A DNA stretch of 64,000 nt. Source: JAZDLX01 sp964538455 (GTDB lineage Bacteria; Electryoneota; Electryoneia; Electryoneales; Electryoneaceae). The DNA is taken from NCBI GenBank assembly GCA_964538455.1, contig CAZIDZ010000001.1, forward strand, positions 124,001-188,000, in the 5' to 3' direction. The position numbers and the translations under genes were made by a program. This document shows positions 23,971 through 32,970 of the stretch, in pieces. Each line of letters opens with the position of its first letter. Within the stretch, counting starts at the first letter, position 1. Below the pieces are notes generated by a model, which had not been told where the DNA came from, made no database searches, and saw nothing but the letters and a program-made list of their open reading frames with translations.

Positions 23971-25764
23971 TCATCGGGTTTGGCGCCGTTTGCGCTCTTC
24001 TCTCCGCTCCTGTCGCTCTTTTTCTTTCGCCGCCTCTTCCAGCTCCTTTTCCAGCGCAGGATCGGAGACCTTCAGCAACTTCTGCTGTCCCCAGGAGAGG
24101 ATGTTGAACAGGGTATAGTACAGCGTCAGCCCGCTCGGGAAGTTGTTGAACAGGAAGATGAACATGATCGGCATGAATGACGTCATGAATTTCTGATTCG
24201 GGTCGGTGGTGGTCTGGCGGGACTGTAGCCAGGTGGAGATTGCCATGACGATCGGCAACAGAGCGACATGGCTGCCGTACAGCGGTATCGAGAACGGGAG
24301 GTGAAACAGCGCGTCGGGCATTGAAAGGTCGTTGATCCAGAGGACGAACGGTTGCCCGCGCAGCTCGATGGTCGAACGGAAAACGATGAACAGTCCGTAG
24401 AGCAGCGGCATCTGGAGCAGGGTCGGCCAGCAACCGCCCATCGGGTTCACCTTGTGCTCCTTGTAAAGAGCCATCACCTCCTGCTGCATTTTCTGCGGGT
24501 TTTCCTTGTACTTCTCCTGGACAGCTTTCAGCAACGGCTGCAGTTTCTGCATCCGTTTCATCGACTTGTAGGACTTAGCGGTCAGCGGCCAGACGATCAC
24601 CTTGATCAGGATGGAGAAAAGAACCAGCACGACGCCGTAGTTCGGGATCACCTTGTGCAGGTTTACCAGCGCCCAGAACACAAGCTTGCTGAACGGCTCG
24701 ATGATCGCCCAACCCCAGGACATCATCTCCTCGAGCGATGGATCGAGGCGCTGGATTTTCCCCTGCTCGAGAGGGCCGGCGTATAGCGTCAGGTTGCGCC
24801 GGAATGTCTCCCCGATAACGTCGAAAACGAGCGACGTTTCGTAAAGTTTCGGGGGATACTTGCCGGTGTAGCTGCTGTCGGGCCAGGTCGCCAGCCGTGC
24901 GCCGGCGGCGGGCGGATCGGGAACCAACGCCACCATGAAATACTTCGTTCGCTGTGCAACCCACTTGGTCGGGCCGGAGGCCTCTTCCACGTCCGGCTTC
25001 GTTCCCCGGGACTTGAGCTGCTCCTTTGACTTTCCCATCAGGTAGGCGGAGCTGGTGTAGAAATGGTCCTGGGCGGTATCCGCCTCTGTGTAGCTCATTC
25101 CTCCGCCCCAGCCGAACGTCGCCGTTGCCGCACCGGTAAGCCGGTCGAGCCCATTGCTCTCAATTGTCACATCTACGATATACCGGTCCGGGTGAAACGT
25201 ATAGGTTTCGCGGTACCAGACACCTCCCTCGAGCGGCAGCGTGAACGTAAGGCTTCTCGGCGCTTCGCCTTTGGTCAACACGAGACGTGTCGTGTCCACC
25301 TGGAAGTTCTTCTCCTCGGTCCGCAGCAACCCGAGTCCGCCCCGTGCGATTAGCGTCATGTTTCGGTTGGACCATCCGGGCGCCACCAGCTCCTCCGGTT
25401 CCTTCAAGTAGGGCTGTGTGGGCTTGATGACCCACGACCGGATTGAGGCGCCGCGGGTGCTGAAGATTGCCTTATACAGGGGGGTCTCAACTGTCACCCG
25501 CCGTGCGTTGTGTTCGGAGTCGGATGCGTACCAGGGTTTGCCGCGGCCGGAAAGCCGGGTTTCCACGGGGTTGGCGGCTTCCGCGATCGGCGGAGTTTCC
25601 TGGGGGGCAGCGGCGGCGGGAGGCTCGGTGATGACGCTGTCCACAACGAAGGGAGTACCAGGTTCCTCCGGAGGAGCCTTGGGTGAGATCAGCTTATAGT
25701 AGTAGGGCGTAAGCAGAATGATGATGCCTACGACGACGATCGCGAAGAGCGTCTTGCGGTCCAT
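23971..25764 (-). CDS. yidC: Membrane protein insertase YidC
   Basis: Inserts and folds inner-membrane proteins, alone or with Sec. 597 aa. The N-terminal TM (TLFAIVVVGIIILLTPYYYKL) is followed by a large periplasmic domain (about 60-350), as in Gram-negative YidC. The conserved C-terminal Oxa1-like part has PNYGVVLVLFSILIKVIVWPLT, NPMGGCWPTLLQMPLLYGLF and IMFIFLFNNFPSGLTLYY. It ends in a Lys/Arg/Glu-rich tail that can contact the ribosome. It is preceded by yidD across a 48-nt gap holding a stem-loop. Confidence 0.96.
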   Translation of the reverse strand: MDRKTLFAIVVVGIIILLTPYYYKLISPKAPPEEPGTPFVVDSVITEPPAAAAPQETPPIAEAANPVETRLSGRGKPWYASDSEHNARRVTVETPLYKAIFSTRGASIRSWVIKPTQPYLKEPEELVAPGWSNRNMTLIARGGLGLLRTEEKNFQVDTTRLVLTKGEAPRSLTFTLPLEGGVWYRETYTFHPDRYIVDVTIESNGLDRLTGAATATFGWGGGMSYTEADTAQDHFYTSSAYLMGKSKEQLKSRGTKPDVEEASGPTKWVAQRTKYFMVALVPDPPAAGARLATWPDSSYTGKYPPKLYETSLVFDVIGETFRRNLTLYAGPLEQGKIQRLDPSLEEMMSWGWAIIEPFSKLVFWALVNLHKVIPNYGVVLVLFSILIKVIVWPLTAKSYKSMKRMQKLQPLLKAVQEKYKENPQKMQQEVMALYKEHKVNPMGGCWPTLLQMPLLYGLFIVFRSTIELRGQPFVLWINDLSMPDALFHLPFSIPLYGSHVALLPIVMAISTWLQSRQTTTDPNQKFMTSFMPIMFIFLFNNFPSGLTLYYTLFNILSWGQQKLLKVSDPALEKELEEAAKEKERQERREERKRRQTR

Positions 25765-25781
25765 GATTTCCCTGCTAGTGA

Positions 25782-25806
25782 GCGCTGAAAGCGTCTTTTT
25801 CAGCGC
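25782..25806 (-). other. Stem-loop between yidD and yidC
   Basis: A perfect 9-bp stem GCGCTGAAA / TTTCAGCGC with a 7-nt loop. No T-run follows on the minus strand, so it is not a typical terminator. It lies 17 nt upstream of the yidC start and could affect processing or YidC translation; this is inference. Confidence 0.45.
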
Positions 25807-25812
25807 GAGAGT

Positions 25813-26199
25813 TCAACGTAAAGAGGCAGCTTCGCCGGAAGCCACGCCGTCCTCCCCGGATGGCGCCGTTTGTTTCTCGAGCTCCGCCTCCAGCCTGCTT
25901 CCCGGGACTGGATCGACGCCGCCCGGGTGGAGGGGGTTGCATTTTGCCACACGCACAGCGGTTAGCGCAAATCCTTTAGTAAAACCATGAAGCCGGAACG
26001 CCTCTTCCGCATAGTGGCTGCAGGAAGGGTAGAAACGGCACTCGCTGCCCAGTGCGGAAAAAACTGGGGAGAGAACCGCAGTGTATCCCTTCAGCAAAGG
26101 GAGAGCGAGCCACCTCGCCGCGGCCGAGTTGACCGTCTGCAGGACCGTTGAGTGGTTTGTGCGCTCACGCTCGGTCTGGGCTGCCATTCTCGTTGCCAT
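25813..26199 (-). CDS. yidD: Membrane protein insertion efficiency factor YidD
   Basis: Small membrane-associated protein aiding YidC. The core LLKGYTAVLSPVFSAL is followed by CRFYPSCSHYAEEAF, HGFTKGFALTAVRVAKCNPLHPGG and VDPVP, the complete family signature with its three cysteines. It is longer than usual (up to 128 aa against about 75-90) because of both N- and C-terminal extensions. ATG 26187 is an alternative start. The 5' end overlaps rnpA by 35 nt. Order rpmH-rnpA-yidD-yidC is classical. Confidence 0.93.
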   Translation of the reverse strand: MATRMAAQTERERTNHSTVLQTVNSAAARWLALPLLKGYTAVLSPVFSALGSECRFYPSCSHYAEEAFRLHGFTKGFALTAVRVAKCNPLHPGGVDPVPGSRLEAELEKQTAPSGEDGVASGEAASLR

Positions 26200-26538
26200 C
26201 TTTTTCGATCCGCTCCAGCAGTTTCGCGATTTCCCCCAGAAATCGATCCCAATCGCTTGGGGCGACGTGCAGCCGGATCAGCACATCCTTGTCTGCGGGC
26301 AGGATGCCCCGATTACGGCGTAAAAACTCGCGTAACCGGCGCCTGGCGTAATTTCGTTTTACCGCGCCGCCAAAGGGACGGAGGGGCACCATAATTCCAA
26401 AGCGACCCTGTGGCGACGGCAAAAAAAAAGGGTTACGCCTCTTCCGCGCACCCTCTGACCCTCGCGGAGGAGACGCTGAAGCGTCGATCGACCGCGGAGG
26501 ATGTCCCGCTTCTTCAGCGTTTCCTTAGAACCGGCCAT
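26165..26538 (-). CDS. rnpA: RNase P protein component, with an apparent frameshift
   Basis: The protein subunit of RNase P, which matures tRNA 5' ends. The N-terminal part starts at ATG 26538, overlapping rpmH by 14 nt, with LKKRDILRGRSTLQRLLREG, the expected RnpA start. The C-terminal part (FGIMVPLRPFGGAVKRNYARRRLREF) holds the RNR motif but lies in another frame. The frames join at nine T on the minus strand (A at 26421-26429); ten T, or a -1 slip, would give a normal protein of about 124 aa. Without it translation stops after about 59 codons. A homopolymer assembly error is the simplest explanation; slippage is the other. Confidence 0.85.
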
Positions 26539-26674
26539 CGGACACGGTCAGGCGCTTGCGGCCTTTCGAACGGCGGCGTTTCAACACAAGACGTCCGCCC
26601 CGGGTGGCCATCCGTGCTCGGTACCCGTGCTTGTTGTGCCGCTTACGGTTGTGTGGCTGGTAGGTGCGCTTCAT
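26525..26674 (-). CDS. rpmH: 50S ribosomal protein L34
   Basis: 49 aa: MKRTYQPHNRKRHNKHGYRA at the start, then RMATRGGRLVLKRRRSKGRK and LTVSDGRF. This is a near-canonical L34, with the basic composition needed to bind 23S rRNA. It is the first gene of the minus-strand block, followed directly by rnpA. In most bacteria it lies next to dnaA in divergent orientation; here it is about 19 kb away and points back toward dnaA. Confidence 0.97.
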   Translation of the reverse strand: MKRTYQPHNRKRHNKHGYRARMATRGGRLVLKRRRSKGRKRLTVSDGRF

Positions 26675-26861
26675 CCGTTAACTCACATGCTTGGGCGGCC
26701 GCTGGCAGCCCCCCGTAAAACCTTCCGTTCAGAACGCCCAAATATAGGTGCGACCCCCAGGGAGCGCAACTCGCCCGTGCCGGGCTATGAGGGCGCAGAG
26801 ACGTTGAGCGTGCAGGAGACCCGTGCTATTTTGCCTCACAGGGTGGACTTGAGGAGAATGG

Positions 26862-27470
26862 ATGCGGAAACGGACGAAGACGCTATTCCTGGCGCTCGCG
26901 GCGCTCCTTTTCGCTGCAGTGGCTTCCTTCGGGGCGGAAATAAGGAGACCCTGGCTCCCCGAGGGAATGATTGTGCACCAGGAAGGAGATACCCTTGCCG
27001 CGGAGCGCGAGGACAGCACCGGCTTGGCGGTCAGGATCTATCCGGTGCACGTGAAAGCGGACTCCCGGCGGGGATTCCTGAGGGGCAAGGCTGTGCAAGC
27101 TGGGGTTCCGCCCTATGTACGCATTGTAAGCGAAGACCAGCGGAAACTGGCGGGGATCGAATGGGGTGGATTCGTGCTGGGAACCGTAAACCGAGCGCTC
27201 CGAGAAGACAGTTTGAAATATGGTTCTCCTGCATATAGTGCTAATTATAAAGGAGATACGCCTGAAAGAACGACACAGGTAGAGTTTCAGGACAGCCTCT
27301 CTCTGAGTGAAAGAGATGAATTTCATCAGCCCGAAGGCCGTCTTGCTCGGCAGATTGCCATCATACTTTATATCAAGCATGGCAAGGGGTTTATCATGGA
27401 AATATCGCTGTGCGTTCCAGAGGGTGACCCGATGGAGCTGACAGATATTCAGCGTCGCTGGAAACCATAG
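26862..27470 (+). CDS. Secreted protein of unknown function
   Basis: 202 aa; ATG 26862 is preceded by GAGGAG. A clear signal peptide (TLFLALAALLFAAVASFGA) ends near residue 25. The mature part has no family I recognise; it is mixed alpha/beta and moderately charged, with no cysteine pairs until a single Cys near the C-terminus (ISLCVPEGDP). The second half uses more A/T-ending codons than its neighbours. It is divergent from rpmH, with a 187-nt gap between them. Confidence 0.65.
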   Translation: MRKRTKTLFLALAALLFAAVASFGAEIRRPWLPEGMIVHQEGDTLAAEREDSTGLAVRIYPVHVKADSRRGFLRGKAVQAGVPPYVRIVSEDQRKLAGIEWGGFVLGTVNRALREDSLKYGSPAYSANYKGDTPERTTQVEFQDSLSLSERDEFHQPEGRLARQIAIILYIKHGKGFIMEISLCVPEGDPMELTDIQRRWKP

Positions 27471-27545
27471 GCGAGAAGTCCTTATTTGTTTATTCGAGCA
27501 TGGAGATACTAGAGAACAGGCCAAGCGGGAAACAAAAAAGAGATT

Positions 27546-28418
27546 ATGAATCGTCTTTTACTACAAGGAAATATTCAACACGTGCTGTTCAGCCGCATTC
27601 GTCCCGACCGGCTTGCGGAATGCGACTCTGCCGAGGCAGGTTTTTCTTTTGGCTTGGGAGCGTTAGGTGAAACCGGGAGTCTCGACCAGCTTTCCTTTGG
27701 CGAGCTGGTCACCGTACCCGGCCTTGCGGCAGTTGTCCCCGGTGACCGCCCCGGTGCGCCGCGGATCTCGCAGGAGGCGAGTCTGCGTTTGTTCACGCCG
27801 TTTCGATGTGTGCTCGCAGGGATTGCCAATCGGCCGCTGCGGAAGATCCCGCTTTCTGCGCCGGTGGGCGCGCTTGAGCTTTGGGAGCGGTTGGAGGCGA
27901 TTCAGCGGGAGGGTGAGGGTGTGATTTCACCACTGCTGGGTGCGGTGCTCTTTGTCGAGTTTGAAAACCTGCACGGCGCGTATGTAAGGAAGAACCCTGT
28001 CAGCGCGAATGCGCCGGAGGGCGGCCGCCCGATCATCGATCCGGCTGTGCACGCTGAATGGTTTGGGGTGCAACCGGATGGCGGAGCCGCGTCCTCATGG
28101 GCGGTGATCGTCGGCGTTGGCTTGCGTCAGGACGAGCAGCTTCGGGAACGTCTTGGAGGCCGCGACGCATTCATCTTCTATCGACACCCCGATGCTCCTC
28201 CCGCAGCGTCGCCCATCGCGGTGCACCAGCACGCGTTGCTGTTTGAAGGGGTGAGCGCTCCGGTGGAAGGGCGCACTGCGGGGGAAACGGTGCGCGAATG
28301 GCTCGCGGCGGGAAGCGTGTTTGACGTCAAGCATGTACTGGAGGACAGCCGTATACGAAGTGTCTGGGCGGCCACGGTCCCCTTCGAGAATATTGAGCTT
28401 GATGGAAGGCAGGCTTGA
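27546..28418 (+). CDS. Conserved-looking protein of unknown function
   Basis: 290 aa, no signal peptide and no membrane segment. The composition is that of a soluble alpha/beta protein, with glycine-rich stretches (EAGFSFGLGALGETG) and two histidines close together in IAVHQHALLFEGV near residue 228. I cannot name a family. It lies between a small secreted protein and a type IX cargo protease, 75 and 79 nt from each, and shares their direction. Shine-Dalgarno support is weak. Confidence 0.6.
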   Translation: MNRLLLQGNIQHVLFSRIRPDRLAECDSAEAGFSFGLGALGETGSLDQLSFGELVTVPGLAAVVPGDRPGAPRISQEASLRLFTPFRCVLAGIANRPLRKIPLSAPVGALELWERLEAIQREGEGVISPLLGAVLFVEFENLHGAYVRKNPVSANAPEGGRPIIDPAVHAEWFGVQPDGGAASSWAVIVGVGLRQDEQLRERLGGRDAFIFYRHPDAPPAASPIAVHQHALLFEGVSAPVEGRTAGETVREWLAAGSVFDVKHVLEDSRIRSVWAATVPFENIELDGRQA

Positions 28419-28497
28419 AACGTCTCCAGTATAATAGCAGCGACGAAAGCAAGGTACATTTCCACCAGGAACTGAAAGCTCTGTTCTGGGAGTTGAA

Positions 28498-31302
28498 ATG
28501 AAGGCGAAGCTCGGACCATATATGGTTTGCCCCAGCTCACGATCTTTACGCCAGCTGGTTTGGCTGGCGGTCATGCAGTGTTTGCTTCTTTCAGGCGCGG
28601 TGCAGGCGCGCGAGGTTGTCTACTTCCGTCTCGCGCAGGGAGCGAGGGGTCCCTCCGTCGGCCTCAAGCAATCCAGCCGCCTGATCGATTCGAAGCGATT
28701 CATCAGGGTTTACGCGGGAGACGACCTTGCGCCCGAATCGGCCATAGCCCGATGGCTTCGTGTCGATGCCTCAGATGCTGCCGAAGCGGACGAGATCGTC
28801 CGCGAACTCCGCCAAGATGCAGCTGTCGAGGTGGTGGAACGGATGCCGAAACGGATGACCTGCGGGTTGTCGGGTACCCGGTCGCAGCAGGGGGTCAGCC
28901 TTGACCCTTTAAACCAATTTCAGTGGTACCTCGATGCGGTGAACGCGTGGGCGGCGTGGGACCGTGTCCCGGACGCCTCTTCAGTCACGATCGCGATTCT
29001 CGACAACGGGTGCGACATGTCGCACCCGGACCTGACTTCCGCTTTCTGGACGAACAAAAGCGAGGCGGACGGCCGGTCGGGCGTGGATGACGACGGCAAT
29101 GGGTACGTGGATGATGTGCACGGCTGGGATTTCTTCGAGAACGATTCCGACCCCACTGCCCCTAATGAAGGAGACGAACCAAGTCACGGCACCCATTGTG
29201 CAGGGATCGCCGGCGCGACGGTAAACAACGGAGTCGGGATCGCCGGCATCGCCCCCGGCGTGCGGCTGATGATTGTCCGCGTCGGGGAGGATCGGACGAT
29301 CTACTACCCTGTGGAAGGGATGATCTACGCCGCCGAAAACGGAGCGGATGTGATCTCGATGTCGTTCTCCGGCCTGAATGCTTCTGTGTTCGAGCGTGAT
29401 GCTGTCGCTTTTGCCATCTCGAAAGGGGCTGTCGTTGTTGCGGCGGCAGGGAACGACGGCTCGACGGCGCGCAATTATCCCGCCGCTTATGACAACGTGA
29501 TCGCTGTGGGCGCAACGGATCCCACTGGAGCACTCGCCCATTTCAGCAACAGGGGGGATTGGGTGGACATGGCCGCGCCCGGAACCCGCATTCTGTCAAC
29601 CTCTATTCAGGGATACAAATATCTGGATGGAACCTCGATGGCCACCCCGCTGGTTGCCGGTATCGCAGCGCTGGTTCGCGCGCAGCAGCCCTCTGCCGAC
29701 CCACAGACGGTACGGGCGCGCCTTGGCGAAGGGGCCGTTCCGCTGGCGAATGATCCGTGGCTGGTAAATGCCGGACGGGTGGATGCCTGGCGGTCCTGTT
29801 TCGCGGGACGACCCACGGTGGTCGTTGATGGGGTAGGTTTCCAGGACGAAGATGGAAACGGAATTGTCGAACCGGGCGAGACCGTGAACGTGACCCTGGA
29901 CGCGGAGCTGGCCGGGGCGTCCGCAACGTCGCTGGTGCTTGGCCTCGAGTCCGGGGATACGACCCTGACCGTGACCAGCGACGCGGCGACTCTTTCGCAG
30001 ATCCCGACCGGGAGTCTCTCTTTGAACGCTTTTGGCCTTCAGGTCACTCCGAAGGCCGGCCGTGGCAACCACAACCTCTATCTGTCGATCGATGCGGATG
30101 GATGGGTGGATACGCAGCGCATCACTCTCCCTGTCGATCCTCACTGGCGCACACATGACGCGGGAGGGATGATTGCGTCGGTAACGGATTTTGGCGCCAT
30201 CGGATACCGTGATCTCTACAACAATCGGGACAACGCACAGGGAATTCGTCTCGACGATGCTCCGCGTGGACTGCTGTTCCACGGAAGTGTGTTTGTCTCC
30301 GACGGATCACACTTTTCGGACTGCGCCTACGGTGACGATCAATACACCCGGTTTGATTTTCAGAATATCGACACCGACCCAATCCGGCCGGTTGGCTCTG
30401 CGGGCGGAACCCAGGTATATCGCGCGAAATACACGGATTTTGGCCATACGCCGCGCGTCGGCGTGGAAGTGACCCAAACGACAACAAGCCAGCCGGAGGG
30501 GTCGAACGTTGTGCGCATGGATTTCGATGTGCGCAAGTGGGACACCGGAACCGCGAGCTACGATGTCGGCCTGTACATGGATTGGGATATTGGAGACGCC
30601 ACGGACAACGACGTTCGTTACAGCCCGGGTCTCAAGTTCTCTTACATGATCGGCAGCGAGGGGGCAGGCGGTGTAATGGTGGTGGGAAACGACCAGTATC
30701 CAACGCCGCAGGTCGTTGCCGCCGCCGCGATTTATAACCCCACGGTTCTCTACCAGAACGGGCAGGACACATTCACCGATCGCGAGAAACTGGATCTGCT
30801 CCAGGGGGGCACAACGCAGGCCGTCTCCAGTTTCAGCGGAGAGTGGTCGCATCTGATTGCCGTCCACATTTCGAATGTTACCGAGCAGGTTTCCCAGCGG
30901 GCTTCCTTCTTGATTCTTGCGGCACCCAACGAAAGCGACCTGCTTGCGCTTGCGCTCGCGGCAAGCCAGGCGGAGAGTCCTTTGAAATCCAGCGGGTCGG
31001 GCGGAAGCATCGCTCTCGCGCCGGATCGATTCACCTTATCGGCCGCTTGGCCGAATCCCTTCAACTCGGAAACAAGGATGCGCCTGATACTGCCGGAAAG
31101 CGGAACGGTCCAGGCGGCGGTCTACGACGTCCTAGGCCGTGAGGTTGCCGTATTGCACAACAGCACGATGCCGTCGGGCTCGTTCATTCTTCGTTGGGAC
31201 GGCAGGGACGAGGCGGGGCAACCCGTGGCGTCTGGCATGTACATTGTGCGCGTAAGAGGGAACAGCGAACTCCAGCAACGTCGTATAACACTCGTTAGAT
31301 AA
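28498..31302 (+). CDS. Secreted subtilisin-like protease (S8) with type IX sorting tail
   Basis: 934 aa. A signal peptide ends near residue 35, and a propeptide-like segment follows. The catalytic triad is visible: Asp in AILDNGCDMSHPDL (about 168), His in SHGTHCAGIAG (about 229) and Ser in GTSMATPLVAG (about 380), with the oxyanion Asn in AAAGNDG. After the protease come calcium-like and Ig-like beta domains (DEDGNGIVEPGETV). The last 90 residues (WPNPFNSETRMRL ... GMYIVRVRG ... ITLVR) are the FlgD-like type IX secretion signal. It is probably secreted or surface-anchored. GGGAG precedes the ATG. Confidence 0.92.
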   Translation: MKAKLGPYMVCPSSRSLRQLVWLAVMQCLLLSGAVQAREVVYFRLAQGARGPSVGLKQSSRLIDSKRFIRVYAGDDLAPESAIARWLRVDASDAAEADEIVRELRQDAAVEVVERMPKRMTCGLSGTRSQQGVSLDPLNQFQWYLDAVNAWAAWDRVPDASSVTIAILDNGCDMSHPDLTSAFWTNKSEADGRSGVDDDGNGYVDDVHGWDFFENDSDPTAPNEGDEPSHGTHCAGIAGATVNNGVGIAGIAPGVRLMIVRVGEDRTIYYPVEGMIYAAENGADVISMSFSGLNASVFERDAVAFAISKGAVVVAAAGNDGSTARNYPAAYDNVIAVGATDPTGALAHFSNRGDWVDMAAPGTRILSTSIQGYKYLDGTSMATPLVAGIAALVRAQQPSADPQTVRARLGEGAVPLANDPWLVNAGRVDAWRSCFAGRPTVVVDGVGFQDEDGNGIVEPGETVNVTLDAELAGASATSLVLGLESGDTTLTVTSDAATLSQIPTGSLSLNAFGLQVTPKAGRGNHNLYLSIDADGWVDTQRITLPVDPHWRTHDAGGMIASVTDFGAIGYRDLYNNRDNAQGIRLDDAPRGLLFHGSVFVSDGSHFSDCAYGDDQYTRFDFQNIDTDPIRPVGSAGGTQVYRAKYTDFGHTPRVGVEVTQTTTSQPEGSNVVRMDFDVRKWDTGTASYDVGLYMDWDIGDATDNDVRYSPGLKFSYMIGSEGAGGVMVVGNDQYPTPQVVAAAAIYNPTVLYQNGQDTFTDREKLDLLQGGTTQAVSSFSGEWSHLIAVHISNVTEQVSQRASFLILAAPNESDLLALALAASQAESPLKSSGSGGSIALAPDRFTLSAAWPNPFNSETRMRLILPESGTVQAAVYDVLGREVAVLHNSTMPSGSFILRWDGRDEAGQPVASGMYIVRVRGNSELQQRRITLVR

Positions 31303-31381
31303 AGAGTAATTTCGCCTATGCGTATAACAGTCCTGCACGAGCGGGATTGTTCCTGTTTAGTTGGCTGTGAAGATAACGACC

Positions 31382-32704
31382 TCAGGCAGTTACAATCACC
31401 GGGGAAAGTTTCGCTCCCCGCAATTCCTCCCGGATTGTCGCCAAGTCGATCGGGACGTCCCGGGGGTCAGCGATTTTCCCGGCGAGGGCTGAAACCGCGG
31501 CGGTGTGGGGGCTGCCGAGGAAGACTTCCGCTTCGCGGTTTCCCATGCGCCCGCGGAAGTTCCGGTTTGTCGTCGACAGGGTACGTTCGTTGTTCGCCGG
31601 GACTCCTAGGTGGTTCCCCATGCAGGGTCCGCAGCCGGGGGTCGCCAGCGTTCCTCCTGCGGACACAATCGCCTCGATGTACCCGAGGTTCATTGCGTCG
31701 AGCATCACCTTGCTGCTCGCCGGGATAACCACGAGCCGTGTGTCCGGGTGGATTTTCTTCCCGCGAAGGACATGGGCGACGATCGCCAGGTCGTCGAGCC
31801 GTGCGTTCGTGCAGGAGCCGACAAAAACCTGTTCGAGGTGCTCGCCGACCACATCGCCAACGGGTTTGACGTTGTCGACCGTGTGGGGGCAGGCGACCTG
31901 GGGCTCGAGGGCGCTCACGTCGATTTCAACGATCTCGTCGTACCTCGCGCCCTCGTCCGAATACACGGGCGTGTATTCCTTTTGGGCACGTCCTTTCAGG
32001 TAGTTGAACACCGTGTCGTCCGGAGGCACATAGCCGTTCTTGGCGCCCAGCTCCACGGCCATGTTGCAGAGGGTCATCCGTTCACTGACGGTCATCGTTG
32101 AAGCGAACGGTCCGGTGAACTCAATTGCGCGGTAAAGGGCGCCGTCCGCGCCAATTTTTCCGGCGATGGACAGCGCGACGTCCTTGACGTAAACACCACC
32201 AGGAAGTATGCCGGCGAGATCAATCCGCATTGTTTCGGGAACCCGGAACCAGATCTTGCCGGTTGCCATGATCACGGCGGTTTCGCTGCGGGTGACTCCG
32301 GTGCCGAACGCTCCGAACGCGCCGTAGGTCGTCGAGTGACTGTCGGACCCGGTCATCACCGTGCCCGGCAAACAGTGGCCGTTCTCCGCCATCACCTGGT
32401 GGCAGATGCCATTGTGGATGTCGTAGAAATGTTTGATGCCGTGCTTTTTGACGAATTCGCGGATCGTCTTGTGGTTGTTGGCGAAGGTTTCGTTCGCCGG
32501 CGGGACGCAGTGGTCGAGCACGATCAGGTGGATGTCGGGATCGTACAGTTTGTCCACGCCGATCTTTTCGAACGTCTTGGAAATCGCGGCGGTGTTGTCA
32601 TGCGACATCGCAACGTCGGGAATCACCTCCACGATCTGCCCCGGCTCCACCTCGTCAAGCCCCGCCTTGGCTGCCAAAACCTTCTCGCTGAACGTCTTTC
32701 CCAT
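31382..32704 (-). CDS. leuC: 3-isopropylmalate dehydratase large subunit / homoaconitase type
   Basis: Aconitase-superfamily enzyme with a [4Fe-4S] cluster. 440 aa. Cluster ligands are visible in VFVGSCTNARLDDL and GCGPCMGNHLG, and MTGSDSHSTTYGAFGAFGTG is the substrate loop. The length and sequence fit the archaeal/thermophile-type LeuC (also used for homocitrate and methylmalate). The small subunit (leuD) is not next to it, so the exact substrate is open: leucine or lysine branch, or citramalate pathway. It ends convergent with the protease gene. GGAGA precedes the ATG. Confidence 0.88.
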   Translation of the reverse strand: MGKTFSEKVLAAKAGLDEVEPGQIVEVIPDVAMSHDNTAAISKTFEKIGVDKLYDPDIHLIVLDHCVPPANETFANNHKTIREFVKKHGIKHFYDIHNGICHQVMAENGHCLPGTVMTGSDSHSTTYGAFGAFGTGVTRSETAVIMATGKIWFRVPETMRIDLAGILPGGVYVKDVALSIAGKIGADGALYRAIEFTGPFASTMTVSERMTLCNMAVELGAKNGYVPPDDTVFNYLKGRAQKEYTPVYSDEGARYDEIVEIDVSALEPQVACPHTVDNVKPVGDVVGEHLEQVFVGSCTNARLDDLAIVAHVLRGKKIHPDTRLVVIPASSKVMLDAMNLGYIEAIVSAGGTLATPGCGPCMGNHLGVPANNERTLSTTNRNFRGRMGNREAEVFLGSPHTAAVSALAGKIADPRDVPIDLATIREELRGAKLSPVIVTA

Positions 32705-32970
32705 AGGAATCTCCGCTCTTCAGCGGGGCCCTCGCTCGCCCCGGGTGGGGTAAGGTACGACAGTGGTCGGAAACCTTCAAACAGCCGGTTTATGCACGAG
32801 CCGGTCCCGCTGCGGACCTTAGTCGAGAAACTGCATTGAACACGTTAATCTGCTTCTATTACTGGAGATTTAACGGAGCAACTGCCGTTTTACTTGAAGA
32901 CGTAAAATGGTGTTCCGGCGTGCAAACCGGCGGGCGGCTAGCGATGTGGAAAACGTTCGGGAATCCGCGA

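Noticed and set aside
26675..26861. Second origin candidate between rpmH and the next gene
   Set aside because: No DnaA boxes and no AT-rich tract were found there.
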